A stretch of DNA of 64,000 nt from Thermoanaerobaculum sp964488355 (GCA_964488355.1 CAZAUJ010000002.1:190335-254334), one strand, 5' to 3'. Positions 17,242 through 26,442 are shown, numbered from the stretch's first letter. The notes: generated from the letters alone by a model not told the origin. A program made the numbers and translations.

Positions 17242-18611
17242 GAGCCGCCTCCGGCCGAGGGTGGCCAACCACCCGCTGGGGGACTGGGTCGCTGCCAGGC
17301 TTTGGCTCGTGGTGGCAAATGAAGGGCGGGTTCAGGGGCCGCCAGGGCGAGCACGATATCGGCGACGTTGGTGCCTGTGGGGCCGGTGATGATCGCCTCG
17401 GGCAGCCCGTCAAAGAAACCCCAGGAGTCGTTTTGCTCGAGGGCCTGCTGGGCATCTTTGCCCGCCTGGCGGGCGCGGAAGAGGGTTTGGCCGTCCACCA
17501 CCGCACCGGCGGCGGGGGAGGTGCCATCCAGGCCGTCGGTGCTGGCGGCCAAAAGGCAACGGTGGGGTACGTCAGCTAGTCGCAACGCCGCGGCCAGCGC
17601 CAGCTCCAGGTTGCGCCCGCCCCGTCCCTGGCCGCGCACCGTCACCGTGGTTTCCCCCGCGGCCAACAGGGCCGTTCCCGGCGTGGCACTGGCCAGCGCT
17701 GCCCCCAGGGCTCGCCCCACCTCCCGCGCCTCACCGCGCAACTGGGTGGTGAGCACCTGGGGTCGGAAACCAGCCGCCAGCAGCTCGTACTTGGCCCTCT
17801 CCAGGGCATCGCGGTTGCTGGCGAGCAGGAACGTGCGGGCGCGGCCCAGGGCCCCATCTTCTGGTTTGGGCGTTTCCCCAACGCCCTTGCGCCACAGCTG
17901 CACCAGCCGGGGGAACTTTTCCGCCAGGCCGAAGCGCCGCAGCACCCCAAGGGCGTCCTCCACTGTGCTGGGGTCGCCGACGGTGGGACCGGAAGCCACC
18001 ACGGTCAGGTCGTCGCCCGGGACATCGGACAGCACCAACGCTAAAAGGGGAGCGGGGCAACGGGCGGCCAATTGCCCTCCCAGCGTTTGGCTCAGGTGTT
18101 TGCGCACGGTGTTGAGCTGGCGGATGTTGGCCCCCCGACGAGAAAGCTCCTGGGCAAGCTGGTCCACCTCCTCCACGCTCACGCCCTCTACCGGGAGGGA
18201 GAGCAGCGCCGAGCCGCCCCCTGAAAGCAACAACACCACCCCGTCGGTGGGCCCTAACCGCGCCAGTTGGTGCAGCAGGACGGTGGCAGCGCGGGCATTG
18301 GCCTGGCTTGCCCGCGGGTGGGTCCCCAAATGGGTAACGGCGGCCAGCTTCGACGGCACGGCAACCCCTTGGGGAGCCAACACGAAAAGCTCCTCGGGCA
18401 CGCGGCGTGAGAACTTAAGGAAAGCCAAGGCCATGCTGGTACCAGCCTTGCCGATGCTAGCCAAAAAAAGCCGCCCTTCGGGTTCCAAGCTCGCATCCTT
18501 AAAGCGCACCCCTCGGGGGGTAAAGGCCAGCTGGCGCAACAGCTGCTGTGGCTGCACCGCCTCAACCGCGGCGGCAACGCAGTTTCGAGCCAGGGTGGTC
18601 AGCGCCGTCAT
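17238..18611 (-). CDS. Glycerate 2-kinase (MOFRL/DUF4147 type)
   Basis: 457 residues. The N-terminal DUF4147 domain contains GKAGTSMALAF and LLLSGGGSALLSLPVEG (phosphate-binding loop). The C-terminal MOFRL domain contains ASTDGLDGTSPAAGAVVDG. Family enzymes phosphorylate D-glycerate to 2-phosphoglycerate, feeding lower glycolysis, in the cytosol. ATG 18611 overlaps the upstream yggX-like stop as ATGA. The longer open frame to 19211 runs over the divergent HAD gene and was rejected. Confidence 0.92.
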   Translation of the reverse strand: MTALTTLARNCVAAAVEAVQPQQLLRQLAFTPRGVRFKDASLEPEGRLFLASIGKAGTSMALAFLKFSRRVPEELFVLAPQGVAVPSKLAAVTHLGTHPRASQANARAATVLLHQLARLGPTDGVVLLLSGGGSALLSLPVEGVSVEEVDQLAQELSRRGANIRQLNTVRKHLSQTLGGQLAARCPAPLLALVLSDVPGDDLTVVASGPTVGDPSTVEDALGVLRRFGLAEKFPRLVQLWRKGVGETPKPEDGALGRARTFLLASNRDALERAKYELLAAGFRPQVLTTQLRGEAREVGRALGAALASATPGTALLAAGETTVTVRGQGRGGRNLELALAAALRLADVPHRCLLAASTDGLDGTSPAAGAVVDGQTLFRARQAGKDAQQALEQNDSWGFFDGLPEAIITGPTGTNVADIVLALAAPEPALHLPPRAKAWQRPSPPAGGWPPSAGGGS

Positions 18612-18835
18612 GATGCCAACTGGAAGAACTCCTTCAGGTGTTGCGTGAGCACGCCGCGCGTGTGCGGATCCTGCAAGCTCAGGTGGTACTCGTTGATGAT
18701 CATGACCTGCACTCGGAGCCACTCCTGCCAGCAGGCGGGGCATACGGACTCCTGCAAGAGCTTGCCCAGCTCCCCGGGCATGGGTGCTTGTGCGAGAGGC
18801 TGCGAGGACAGGCCGCAACGGCGACAGGTAATCAT
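18608..18835 (-). CDS. YggX-like Fe(2+)-trafficking protein with added zinc-ribbon cysteines
   Basis: 75 residues. The pattern MPGELGKLLQESVCPACWQEW..QVMIINEYHLSL..HLKEFF matches YggX (PGELGKRI..AWAQWQ..QTMLINE), which protects iron-sulfur enzymes and moves Fe(II). Unlike E. coli YggX, which has a single Cys, it carries two CxxC pairs (CRRCG near the start and CPACW in the middle) that could bind Zn or Fe. The ATG has GAGGGGG upstream. It is divergent from the HAD gene with a 34-base gap. Confidence 0.85.
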   Translation of the reverse strand: MITCRRCGLSSQPLAQAPMPGELGKLLQESVCPACWQEWLRVQVMIINEYHLSLQDPHTRGVLTQHLKEFFQLAS

Positions 18836-18869
18836 GCGCGATCCCCCTCGCAGCGTAGAATAGCCGCGC

Positions 18870-19595
18870 ATGGCGGGTTTGGTAAGAGGCGGCCCCTTTC
18901 GCGCGGTGCTGGTGGACGTGGGCGGCACCCTCATCCGTGCCGAACCCGACCCGCCCACCGTGTACGCCCAAACCTTGTCGCGCTGGGGGCCCGCGGTTAG
19001 CCCTGAGCAGGTGGCGCCAGTGTTTGCTCAAGTCTGGCAGGAAATGACGCAGGAGCACCCGCGGGGCTTGGATCGCTACCACCTGCTTAAAGGGGGCGAG
19101 TGGGCCTGGTGGGGCAAGTTGCTCCGCGAGGTGCTGGCCCGCCTGGCTCACCCTGCCCCGTGGCAGGAGGCCCTGGACGAGCTGTTTACCATCTTTGCCC
19201 GTCCCCAGCAATGGAAGGTGTACCCGGAGGTGATGGAAGTGCTGCGCCGGCTGCGGCAGCGAGGGGTGATGGTAGCTGCCGTTTCCAACTGGGATTCGCG
19301 CTTGCCGGCGCTGTTAGCCGGTTTGGGGCTTATCCCTTACCTGGACGAGCTGGTGGTTTCCAGCCTCGAGGGGGTGGAGAAACCCAACCCGGAGATTTTC
19401 CAGCGGGCGCTCGATCGCCTGGGGGTCAGGGGGGCGGAAGCTACCCACTGGGGCGACTCGCCCTTGGACGATTACCGTGGTGCGGAAGCCTGCGGGATTG
19501 CCCCCGTGCTCGTTGACCGGGAAGGGCTGTTCTTGGATTCCTACGTCCGCGCCCGCAACCTGAGCGAGGCCTATGAGCTCTGCTTTGCCTCTTAA
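18870..19595 (+). CDS. HAD-superfamily hydrolase (subfamily IA)
   Basis: 241 residues. Motif I reads AVLVDVGGTLI: the nucleophilic Asp is present but the usual second Asp is Gly, as in REG-2/HDHD3-like members. Motif II is VAAVSNWD, motif III lies around EKPNPEIF and motif IV is HWGDSPLDDYRGA. The substrate is unknown, and activity may be altered because the general acid is missing. The last 23 bases overlap the guanylyltransferase gene, suggesting coupling with sugar-nucleotide synthesis. ATG 18870 sits just after a TAGAAT that could be a -10, so the message may be almost leaderless. Confidence 0.85.
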   Translation: MAGLVRGGPFRAVLVDVGGTLIRAEPDPPTVYAQTLSRWGPAVSPEQVAPVFAQVWQEMTQEHPRGLDRYHLLKGGEWAWWGKLLREVLARLAHPAPWQEALDELFTIFARPQQWKVYPEVMEVLRRLRQRGVMVAAVSNWDSRLPALLAGLGLIPYLDELVVSSLEGVEKPNPEIFQRALDRLGVRGAEATHWGDSPLDDYRGAEACGIAPVLVDREGLFLDSYVRARNLSEAYELCFAS

Positions 19596-20658
19596 AGTGG
19601 TGGTTATGGCCGGGGGTGCGGGGACCCGCTTCTGGCCCCTGTCCCGGCACCACCGCCCCAAACAACTCCTCCCCCTCTTTGGGGGGCGGTCCCTGCTGCA
19701 GATGACAGCCGCTAGGGTATTACCCCTCTGCGGCTGGGCGGGTTTGCTGGTGGTCACTGGCCAGCACCTGGCCTCGGCTGTGGCTCAGCAGCTCCCGGAG
19801 CTGCCCCCAGATCAGCTGTTGGCCGAGCCGGAGGGCCGCGATACGGCCGCCTGTGTGGGCTGGGTGGCTTGGCGCCTGTTGGCCAAGGGCGAAAACCCAG
19901 TGATGGCGGTGCTGCCAGCGGATCACTGGGTGGGCGACGATGAGCTCTTCCGGCACGTGCTTCAGGCGGCGGTGGGTGTGGCCAGCGAAAAGCATTGCCT
20001 GGTGACCATAGGCTTGGCGCCCAACCGCCCGGAGACCGGCTACGGCTACCTGCAGTTGGCTGAGTGTGCCGGGCAGCGGCAGGGGGTGCGCTTTTTCCCC
20101 GTGCGCCGCTTCGTGGAAAAGCCCAGCTTGGAGAGAGCCTGTGAGTTTCTCCAGGCCGGAAGCTACCGCTGGAACGCCGGTATCTTCGTCTTCGAGGCGG
20201 CAGTGGTCGCTGCGGCCATTCGCCAGCACCTGCCGGAACTGGCGCGAGGCCTGGACCGCTTGCTGGCGGATGCTCGGGAGCTGGGCGAGGAGCAGGCGCT
20301 GGCTCGTCACTACCCTTCCCTACCACGCATTTCCTTGGACTACGGCGTGATGGAGAGGGCGGAAAACATTTGGGCGGTGGAAGGCCAGTTCCCTTGGCAC
20401 GACGTGGGTTCCTTTGCCAGCTTTGCCGAGCTGCTGCCCGAAAGCGAGGCCGGTGTGTGCCTCGGCCCTTCGGTAACGCTGGATGCGCGAGGTTGCGTGC
20501 TGGTCTCCCAGGGGCCGTTGATTGCCGCCGTGGGCGTGGAAGGGCTGGTGGTGGTGGCCACCGAGGATGCGGTGCTGGTGGCCAGTCGATCCCAAACACA
20601 GCGGATAAAGGAGCTGGTGGCGCTCTTGCCGGCTCGAGGCTTGGGGCACCTGCTTTAG
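19573..20658 (+). CDS. manC: Mannose-1-phosphate guanylyltransferase
   Basis: 361 residues. GGAGTRFWPLSRHHRPKQLL at the N-terminus is the nucleotidyltransferase signature, with AVLPADHW, FVEKPSLERACEFL and WNAGIFVF downstream. It makes GDP-mannose from mannose 1-phosphate and GTP for surface glycan assembly. No phosphomannose isomerase domain is fused, so it is the short GMP form. It starts inside the end of the HAD gene. The next gene is on the other strand, six bases away. Confidence 0.93.
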   Translation: MSSALPLKVVVMAGGAGTRFWPLSRHHRPKQLLPLFGGRSLLQMTAARVLPLCGWAGLLVVTGQHLASAVAQQLPELPPDQLLAEPEGRDTAACVGWVAWRLLAKGENPVMAVLPADHWVGDDELFRHVLQAAVGVASEKHCLVTIGLAPNRPETGYGYLQLAECAGQRQGVRFFPVRRFVEKPSLERACEFLQAGSYRWNAGIFVFEAAVVAAAIRQHLPELARGLDRLLADARELGEEQALARHYPSLPRISLDYGVMERAENIWAVEGQFPWHDVGSFASFAELLPESEAGVCLGPSVTLDARGCVLVSQGPLIAAVGVEGLVVVATEDAVLVASRSQTQRIKELVALLPARGLGHLL

Positions 20659-20664
20659 TTGGCC

Positions 20665-20961
20665 TCAGCAGTTGTCGATGACGAAATAAAAGTCCTCGGC
20701 CGGCGCCAACTCCACCATTTTTCGCTCGAGCACCTCGCCGCTGCGGGTTACCGCTTCGAGGATGTGGCGTCCCTCGCCCACATCGGCCAGCACCCGATCG
20801 GAGCCCGCCTCTACCTGAAAGACTTCCCTCCCATCCACGTAAATGGTCACGTCGCAGGGGGCTTCGTTGACCACAATCAGGTCGTTGGTCTCCTCTGCCA
20901 GCTCACCGCTACAGCTGAGGAGCAACACCAGTAACAGGAGGCCGGGGCGCAGGTGCCTCAT
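20665..20961 (-). CDS. Small putative lipoprotein, unknown function
   Basis: 98 residues. A lipoprotein signal peptide (PGLLLLVLLLSC, lipid-modified Cys at about 17) is followed by one beta-rich domain resembling PEGA-type segments (VTIYVDGREVFQVEAG, then LADVGEGRHILEAV). I do not recognise a specific family. It is divergent from the ligand-binding lipoprotein, with about 114 bases between them. It is likely a periplasm- or outer-membrane-facing structural protein. Confidence 0.75.
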   Translation of the reverse strand: MRHLRPGLLLLVLLLSCSGELAEETNDLIVVNEAPCDVTIYVDGREVFQVEAGSDRVLADVGEGRHILEAVTRSGEVLERKMVELAPAEDFYFVIDNC

Positions 20962-21075
20962 GCTGCCGGTAGGCTACCTTTTTGCGCGTCGAAGCGCAAC
21001 CGCCGAGAAAAAGCTTTACCGGAAGATGGCTTTCGTGGTAAAAGGGGCAAGGCGCAGAGGCGCCGGGGGTGTGCT

Positions 21076-22230
21076 ATGAACGGGAGAGGCCTCGCTCTGC
21101 TGGTTTCGGGGTTGTTGGTTCTCTACGGTTGTGAAAAAAAGCTCATGATCGGTGTGGTGCTGGCGGAGTCCGGTGACGCGGCGGTATACGGCGCCTCCAT
21201 CAAGACCGGCGTGAGGCTGGCCTTCGACGAGGCAAAGGCGGCTGGGAAGCTGCCCGCCAGTCTTATCATCGAGTACCGGGACAGCGGCTCCGACCCAGCC
21301 AAGGCCGCCAGCCTGGCGGAAGCGCTTTACCGGGAGGGTGCTTTGGCCGTCATTGGTGGCGTCACCACCGCCGAGGCGGAAGCCATGATTCCCGTGGCGA
21401 ATAAGTACGAGCGGGTGCTGCTCTCGCCCTCGGCCTCCGCTCCTCACCTGGCGCGCAAGAGCGTGTACTTCTTCCGCGTGTATCCCTCCGACGACTTGGA
21501 GGGCGTCAAGGCGGCGTCTCTGGTGCCTGGCACCTCCCCCAAGGTGGTGGTCTTGCAGGAGGACAATCCCTACACACGGGGCCTTTTGCCCGTGTTTCTC
21601 GGGCAAGTGAACTCGAAGGGGGGCAAGGTGGTGGCCACCGTGGCCTACGGCGAACCAGGTTGGCCGGAAAGGCTGCGTGATGCGCTGGTGGCCCACAACC
21701 CCGACGCGGTTTACCTCTGCGCGTACGGCGAGGCGATTTTGCAGGCCCTAACGGTGGTGCGCGGGGCGAGTTTCCCCGGCAAAATCATCACCACCTCGGC
21801 CATCCACACCGCGACCCTGCTGCAGAAAGGGGGGAAGCTCCTGGAGGGTGTGCTTTTCCCCTTGGCTGGCTTCGATCAGGCTTCCCCTCAGGAGCCAACC
21901 CGCACCTTCGTGAAGCGTTACCACGAGGTCTACAACCTGGTGCCCGATGCATACGCGGCCCATGGTTACGACGCAGCCTTGGCCCTCATGTACACCTTCG
22001 AAGGCCAACCGCCCCGCAGCGGCCGCGACATTCAGCTGCGACTGAAAGGCTTGGGCGAACGGCGGGGAGTCACTGGACCTTTGGCCTTCGACGACTTTGG
22101 CAACATCAAGCATTATCCCCACGCCTACTGGGTGCGCGACGGAAGGGCCGAAGATTACGACGCCTATTTGGAACAGCGCGAGCGAGAAATCCGACAGAAA
22201 ATGCAGGAGCTTTTAAGCGGAGGAAACTAG
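21076..22230 (+). CDS. Periplasmic ligand-binding lipoprotein, LivK type (type 1 fold)
   Basis: 384 residues with a lipobox ending LVLYGC and the two-lobed amino-acid-type binding fold: IGVVLAESGDAAVYGASIKTG, GVTTAEAEAMIPVANKY, LLSPSASAP and AHGYDAALALMYT. Such proteins usually feed ABC importers for branched-chain amino acids or amides. No importer is nearby. The Wzm exporter begins three bases after the stop, so the protein is probably co-transcribed with a polysaccharide exporter, which is unusual. I chose ATG 21076 because the hydrophobic signal starts there. Confidence 0.87.
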   Translation: MNGRGLALLVSGLLVLYGCEKKLMIGVVLAESGDAAVYGASIKTGVRLAFDEAKAAGKLPASLIIEYRDSGSDPAKAASLAEALYREGALAVIGGVTTAEAEAMIPVANKYERVLLSPSASAPHLARKSVYFFRVYPSDDLEGVKAASLVPGTSPKVVVLQEDNPYTRGLLPVFLGQVNSKGGKVVATVAYGEPGWPERLRDALVAHNPDAVYLCAYGEAILQALTVVRGASFPGKIITTSAIHTATLLQKGGKLLEGVLFPLAGFDQASPQEPTRTFVKRYHEVYNLVPDAYAAHGYDAALALMYTFEGQPPRSGRDIQLRLKGLGERRGVTGPLAFDDFGNIKHYPHAYWVRDGRAEDYDAYLEQREREIRQKMQELLSGGN

Positions 22231-22233
22231 AGG

Positions 22234-23046
22234 GTGGGCCAGGGGCTTCCCCGCTTGCTGCGTTCCCTGTATCGCAAGCGGGCCTTGGTTGCTGTGCTCG
22301 TAGGCCGCGAATTGCAGGCTCGCTACCGGGGGACGGTCTTCGGCTATCTGTGGTCGCTGCTTAACCCCCTGTTGCTGCTATTGGTGTACGCGGTAGTCTT
22401 CACCTTGGTCATTCCTGCTCGGGTAGCGAGCGCCGCCCCTTACCCCCTTTTTCTTTTTGCCGGCCTTTTGCCCTGGCTTTTCTTCACCGGTGCCCTGCTG
22501 GATGCCTCAGTGGTATTGGCGGACAACGGGCCGCTGTTGAAAAAGGTCATGGTGGAGCCGGAGGTTTTTCCCGCGGTCACCGTTCTTTCCCATGCGGTGC
22601 ACCATCTTTTGGCTTTGCCGGTCCTGCTGCTGGGGCTGGCGCTGGCCAGCTGGTTGACCTCATTTTCCTTTCCGTCCACCCTGGTGTTGCTTCCGGTGGT
22701 GCTCTTGCTTTGGCTTGCCGTCACCGGGGGGCTGGCTATGGCCGTGGCCGCCCTGGCGGTGCATTTCCGTGACCTCAAGGACCTGTTGCACAACCTCTTC
22801 ACCCTGTGGTTCTTTCTCACCCCCATCATTTACACCCCGGACGTGGTGCCGGCAGGGATCTTGCGCCGGCTGGTGCTTCTCAACCCCATCACGCCGCTGG
22901 TGGCGGCGTATCGCCTGGTGGTGGTGGAGGGTTCCTGGCCCGGTTGGCGCCTTTGGCTGGCTTGTCTCCTGGTGGCCGGCAGCTCGCTTTATTTGGGCGG
23001 GCTGGTTTTCTCTCGCCTGCGCGAGGGGCTGGTAGAGGCGGTATGA
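22234..23046 (+). CDS. wzm: ABC-2 type polysaccharide exporter, permease (Wzm-like)
   Basis: 270 residues with six transmembrane segments in the O-antigen/teichoic-acid exporter pattern. It begins with ALVAVLVGRELQARYRGTVFGYLWSLLNPL, a hallmark of this family, and ends with FLTPIIYTPDVVP and LNPITPLVAAYRLV. It partners with the ATPase encoded next, to which it is coupled by ATGA. It moves undecaprenyl-linked glycan across the inner membrane. It starts at GTG with a GGAGG a short way upstream. Confidence 0.93.
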   Translation: MGQGLPRLLRSLYRKRALVAVLVGRELQARYRGTVFGYLWSLLNPLLLLLVYAVVFTLVIPARVASAAPYPLFLFAGLLPWLFFTGALLDASVVLADNGPLLKKVMVEPEVFPAVTVLSHAVHHLLALPVLLLGLALASWLTSFSFPSTLVLLPVVLLLWLAVTGGLAMAVAALAVHFRDLKDLLHNLFTLWFFLTPIIYTPDVVPAGILRRLVLLNPITPLVAAYRLVVVEGSWPGWRLWLACLLVAGSSLYLGGLVFSRLREGLVEAV

Positions 23047-24281
23047 GCCGGGTGCGGGTACTGGTGGAGGGCGTGTGCAAGCGCTACAGCCTGAGCTCCA
23101 CGCGGGGCAAGCTGCACTCCCTTAAGGGCGCCCTGCTCCACGGTCAGCTTTGGCGACAGCTGCGGGAGCAGGAAGGCTTTCTGGCCTTGGAAGACGTGAG
23201 CTTTGCCTTGGAGGCGGGGGAAACCCTGGCGGTCATAGGGCCCAACGGCTCCGGCAAGTCCACGCTGCTGAAGCTGGTAGCGGGTATCCTGCAGCCGACC
23301 AAGGGAAAGGTAACGGTCCATGGGCGGTTGACCGCCCTCATTGAATTGGGTGCTGGTTTTCATCCCGAGATTTCCGGCTGGGACAATGCCGTCATCAACG
23401 GCATGCTCTTGGGCCTTTCTCGCAGGGAAATCGAAAGCAAGCTGCCGGAAATCATCCGCTTTGCCGGTCTCGAGGCCTTCGCCCACGAGCCGGTGAAGAC
23501 TTACTCCTCCGGCATGTTCGTGCGCTTGGGATTTGCGGTGGCCACCGCGGTGGACCCGGACGTGCTGGTAGTGGACGAGGTGCTGGCGGTGGGCGACGAG
23601 CTGTTCGCTCACCGGGCGCTGGATCGGATCAGCCAGTTGCAGCGGCGTGGTTGCTCGTTGCTTTTGGTGACTCATGACCTGAGCCTGGTGGAAAAGCTGG
23701 CCCACCGCGCCCTCTACCTGGACCGCGGCAGGGTGGTGTTCAGCGGGCCGGCGGCGGCAACGGTAGCCCGGTATCGCTCCGACGTGGCCAGCACCGAAGC
23801 CGGCAGCTCCATGCGACAAAGCCAAGGCCAGCGTTGGGGCAACGGGGATGTGGAGCTGGTACAGGTAAGCCTGCTGGATAGCCAGGGCAAACCCACTCAG
23901 GTGGTGCGTAGCGGCGAGCCAGCCGCCTTGCGCTTGAGCTACCGGGTGCGTGAACCCAAGGAGGATTTCGTCTTTGGGGTTGCCCTGCACCGCGAGGACG
24001 GCACGCACGTTTTTGGCACCAACACCCACCTGGATGGGCTACAGCCCGAGCGGCTGGTGGGCGAGGGAAGCATTGCTATCCACTTCCCTTCTCTGCAGCT
24101 GGCTCCGGGTCGGTACCTGGTGGATGCGGCGGTGCACAGCCAGGCAGGTTTGGCTTACGACTACGCCTGCGAAGTTCTCGATTTCTTGGTCACGGCCTCG
24201 GTTCCCTGGCCTGGGTGCTACGCTCCGGCCCATCATTGGGTTCCTGCGGGACCCGCTTTCGCAACCAAAGCCAGGCTGTAA
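23043..24281 (+). CDS. wzt: ABC polysaccharide exporter ATPase with C-terminal glycan-binding domain (Wzt-like)
   Basis: 412 residues. Walker A GPNGSGKST, signature YSSGMFVRLGFA, Walker B VLVVDEVLAVGD and switch His in LLLVTHD are all present. Residues about 260-412 form the Wzt C-terminal beta-sandwich, which in O-antigen systems recognises the modified non-reducing end before export. Its last 92 bases overlap convergently with the membrane-protein gene on the other strand. Confidence 0.94.
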   Translation: MSRVRVLVEGVCKRYSLSSTRGKLHSLKGALLHGQLWRQLREQEGFLALEDVSFALEAGETLAVIGPNGSGKSTLLKLVAGILQPTKGKVTVHGRLTALIELGAGFHPEISGWDNAVINGMLLGLSRREIESKLPEIIRFAGLEAFAHEPVKTYSSGMFVRLGFAVATAVDPDVLVVDEVLAVGDELFAHRALDRISQLQRRGCSLLLVTHDLSLVEKLAHRALYLDRGRVVFSGPAAATVARYRSDVASTEAGSSMRQSQGQRWGNGDVELVQVSLLDSQGKPTQVVRSGEPAALRLSYRVREPKEDFVFGVALHREDGTHVFGTNTHLDGLQPERLVGEGSIAIHFPSLQLAPGRYLVDAAVHSQAGLAYDYACEVLDFLVTASVPWPGCYAPAHHWVPAGPAFATKARL

Positions 24282-26442
24282 GGTACAGGATAGGCCCAAA
24301 AAGGCCCAGGACGTAAGGGCGGAGGTCGAGGAAGAGCTCCACCTGGTGCTCTCCGGCAGGTACCTTCAGGCCCAAGCGCACCCAGTTCGCCGGCTGCACC
24401 GGCACAAGCTGGCCGTCCACCCGCCCCCGCCACGCCTTAGAGAAGTTCTGCTGCACCACCAGCAGCGTCTCTCCTGGGGCCCTTACCCAAAACCGGCGGT
24501 GGTGGGGGGCACCGGGCAGCTCGCACACCGAGCCAGCAGCGAAGGCCGTAGGCGACGGGATGTGAGCGAGGGTCACGTCTTCACCAGGTACAAAGGCGGA
24601 AGAAGCCAGCCAAACGGCTGTTGCTGGAAGGCTCTCTGCGGGGAACGCCCGCCGAGCCAAATAGAAGGGTGGCGAAAAGCGGCTGGCACGGCAGAAGAGC
24701 GCGTCGCCGAGCGATTGGCACGGCCCGCCAGCCCAGGGTTTTTCCGTCAGAAGCGCTCCAGCGCCCAAGGCCGCTGCCAGCTGCAGCTGTTCGGATGCGG
24801 GCCGTTGGCTGGCCCAGGCCGCCAGCAGCTCCCCGCGCTCCAACTCCAAGCCATCGGGGCCACGGGCGGCAGCGTAGGCCAGACCGAAGGACAAGCCGTA
24901 GTCTGGGACTAGAAGTTCGCGAAAAGCCCAGGTTGCTTCTATCGGCTGGGTAGCCTGCGGAGCTGAGGCGGTCAAAACCAAGAGCGTCGTGCCCGGTGCC
25001 AGCGTTCCGGAGCGCACCAGAGCTGGAGGTTCCTGCCACCGGGCTTGCAGTACCGGGTGGTGGGTGGTGGAAAAGAGCGGCCAATGGGCCAGGGAAAAGG
25101 CCAGGCCGGCGAGAGCCGGTTGGGGCCCAAGGGCCAAGAAACCCAGGGGAACGGCATTGGTCAGCCCGTCCGCCAGCCACCAGCCTTGCCAGGTTCTGGC
25201 TTTCACGCTCGCGAGAGCCGGCTGCGAGGCTGGGTAGAGGTGGCCGAACAACCGGCGCGTGGCTTGCGGGAACAGGGGCGGCAGGAGGAACAAAGCTGCC
25301 AAGGGCAGAAGCCAGAATCGCTTCTTCCGGCGGGTGGCCTCCAGGCCTGCAGCCACCAAAGGTGCGGCAGCAAAAAGCGTCAGCTGGAGGCCTTTGATGG
25401 CGAAGCGCCAGAACGCACCGCCAGGCACGCGGCGGAGCAGCTGAGCCCCCCAGCCCCAAGCAGGCAGGAGGGCTAAGCCCAGACCGAGGCTCAGTAACCC
25501 GACCCAGGGAACGGCCCGTCGCCCCATCCGCCTGACACCAACGACCAACAGATAAAAAGCGGCGGCACCGAAAAAGACCAGCGGGTAGTAGCGCTGCCAG
25601 GGAAAAGAGGCGGCAGCCCAAAAGCCCGTACGGACATCGCCTAAGGGCTCACCCAACACTCGGGGGAACAGGAGCTCCACCCAGCGCCGCGGCGCCAGGC
25701 AATCGGCAGCGAGAGCGCCTTCGCTCACGCTCTGGGCGCCGCGCACGGTTTCGGGAAAAACCTGCAGCAGGGGCAGCAGCACGGGCAAGGCGATGGCAAA
25801 AAAGCCTAGCCCCAAGAGCCCCCAGCTGGCCCAGGGCCGCTTTGGGCGAAGGGCGAGCAGGATGCTGCCTGCCAGCCCCAAGGCAGCAGTCACCGGCTCA
25901 CCCGCCAGGAAAGAAAGGCCCAGCAGACCACCGGCGGCCAAGCTCCGGCGGGTTGCTCGGGTGCCTTCCTGCTGGTTGCCAGCAAGCAACGCCCAGGCCC
26001 AAGGTACCCACGAAGCGGAAGCCAAGGCGTTGGGAAAGGTGGTGAGGGAGAAGGCCACGCCCGAGGTGGCAAGCAGGGCAGCGCTAGCTCGGGTTTCCGG
26101 CCCAGGGACGCCACCGCACTTGGCGAGAAAGGCCAACCCTGCCATCAGCCAAAGGTGGTGGAGGGCAAGAAAAACGGTCATCGCTGTGCCCTCCGGCAAC
26201 AGCAAAAACAACGCCGTCAATGGGTAGGCGGCTTGGCTGTTGGGATCGGCCCAAAGAAAACGGCCGCCGTTGGCCCGGGGATTCCACAGGGGCAGCCAGC
26301 CTTTACCCACCTGGCGAGCCCATTCCTGCCGCCAAGGGAGGTGGGTGGCGCCAATATCCCGGGTCACCAACAGCAGGCGGGAACAAAGGAGCGCGCACCA
26401 GAAAGCCACTGCGAGCCAAAAGGCCCAGTCCTTCTTGCCCAC
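24190..26442 (-). CDS. Large multi-pass membrane protein (YfhO/GT-C-like), polysaccharide locus
   Basis: About 750 residues with at least 12 transmembrane segments in the first 500, a soluble domain of about 200 residues, and a final membrane helix with an RK-rich tail. It resembles YfhO/GT-C-type proteins; the paralogue at 30988 shares the plan, including HLPWRQEW...PLWNPRANGG (compare the SPWLNTSVGCGEPFFANPQS segment) and a C-terminal NFSKAWRGRVDG-type sandwich. A transferase or flippase role is inferred only. The frame is open back to GTG 26598. I prefer GTG 26442 because the first helix begins there and the longer start lies in pilin promoter DNA. Confidence 0.8.
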   Translation of the reverse strand: MGKKDWAFWLAVAFWCALLCSRLLLVTRDIGATHLPWRQEWARQVGKGWLPLWNPRANGGRFLWADPNSQAAYPLTALFLLLPEGTAMTVFLALHHLWLMAGLAFLAKCGGVPGPETRASAALLATSGVAFSLTTFPNALASASWVPWAWALLAGNQQEGTRATRRSLAAGGLLGLSFLAGEPVTAALGLAGSILLALRPKRPWASWGLLGLGFFAIALPVLLPLLQVFPETVRGAQSVSEGALAADCLAPRRWVELLFPRVLGEPLGDVRTGFWAAASFPWQRYYPLVFFGAAAFYLLVVGVRRMGRRAVPWVGLLSLGLGLALLPAWGWGAQLLRRVPGGAFWRFAIKGLQLTLFAAAPLVAAGLEATRRKKRFWLLPLAALFLLPPLFPQATRRLFGHLYPASQPALASVKARTWQGWWLADGLTNAVPLGFLALGPQPALAGLAFSLAHWPLFSTTHHPVLQARWQEPPALVRSGTLAPGTTLLVLTASAPQATQPIEATWAFRELLVPDYGLSFGLAYAAARGPDGLELERGELLAAWASQRPASEQLQLAAALGAGALLTEKPWAGGPCQSLGDALFCRASRFSPPFYLARRAFPAESLPATAVWLASSAFVPGEDVTLAHIPSPTAFAAGSVCELPGAPHHRRFWVRAPGETLLVVQQNFSKAWRGRVDGQLVPVQPANWVRLGLKVPAGEHQVELFLDLRPYVLGLFGPILYLTAWLWLRKRVPQEPNDGPERSTQAREPRP

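Noticed and set aside
17238..19211. 657-codon version of glycerate kinase
   Set aside because: The extra 200 residues overlap the divergent HAD gene and the YggX-like gene; ATG 18611 gives the normal family length.
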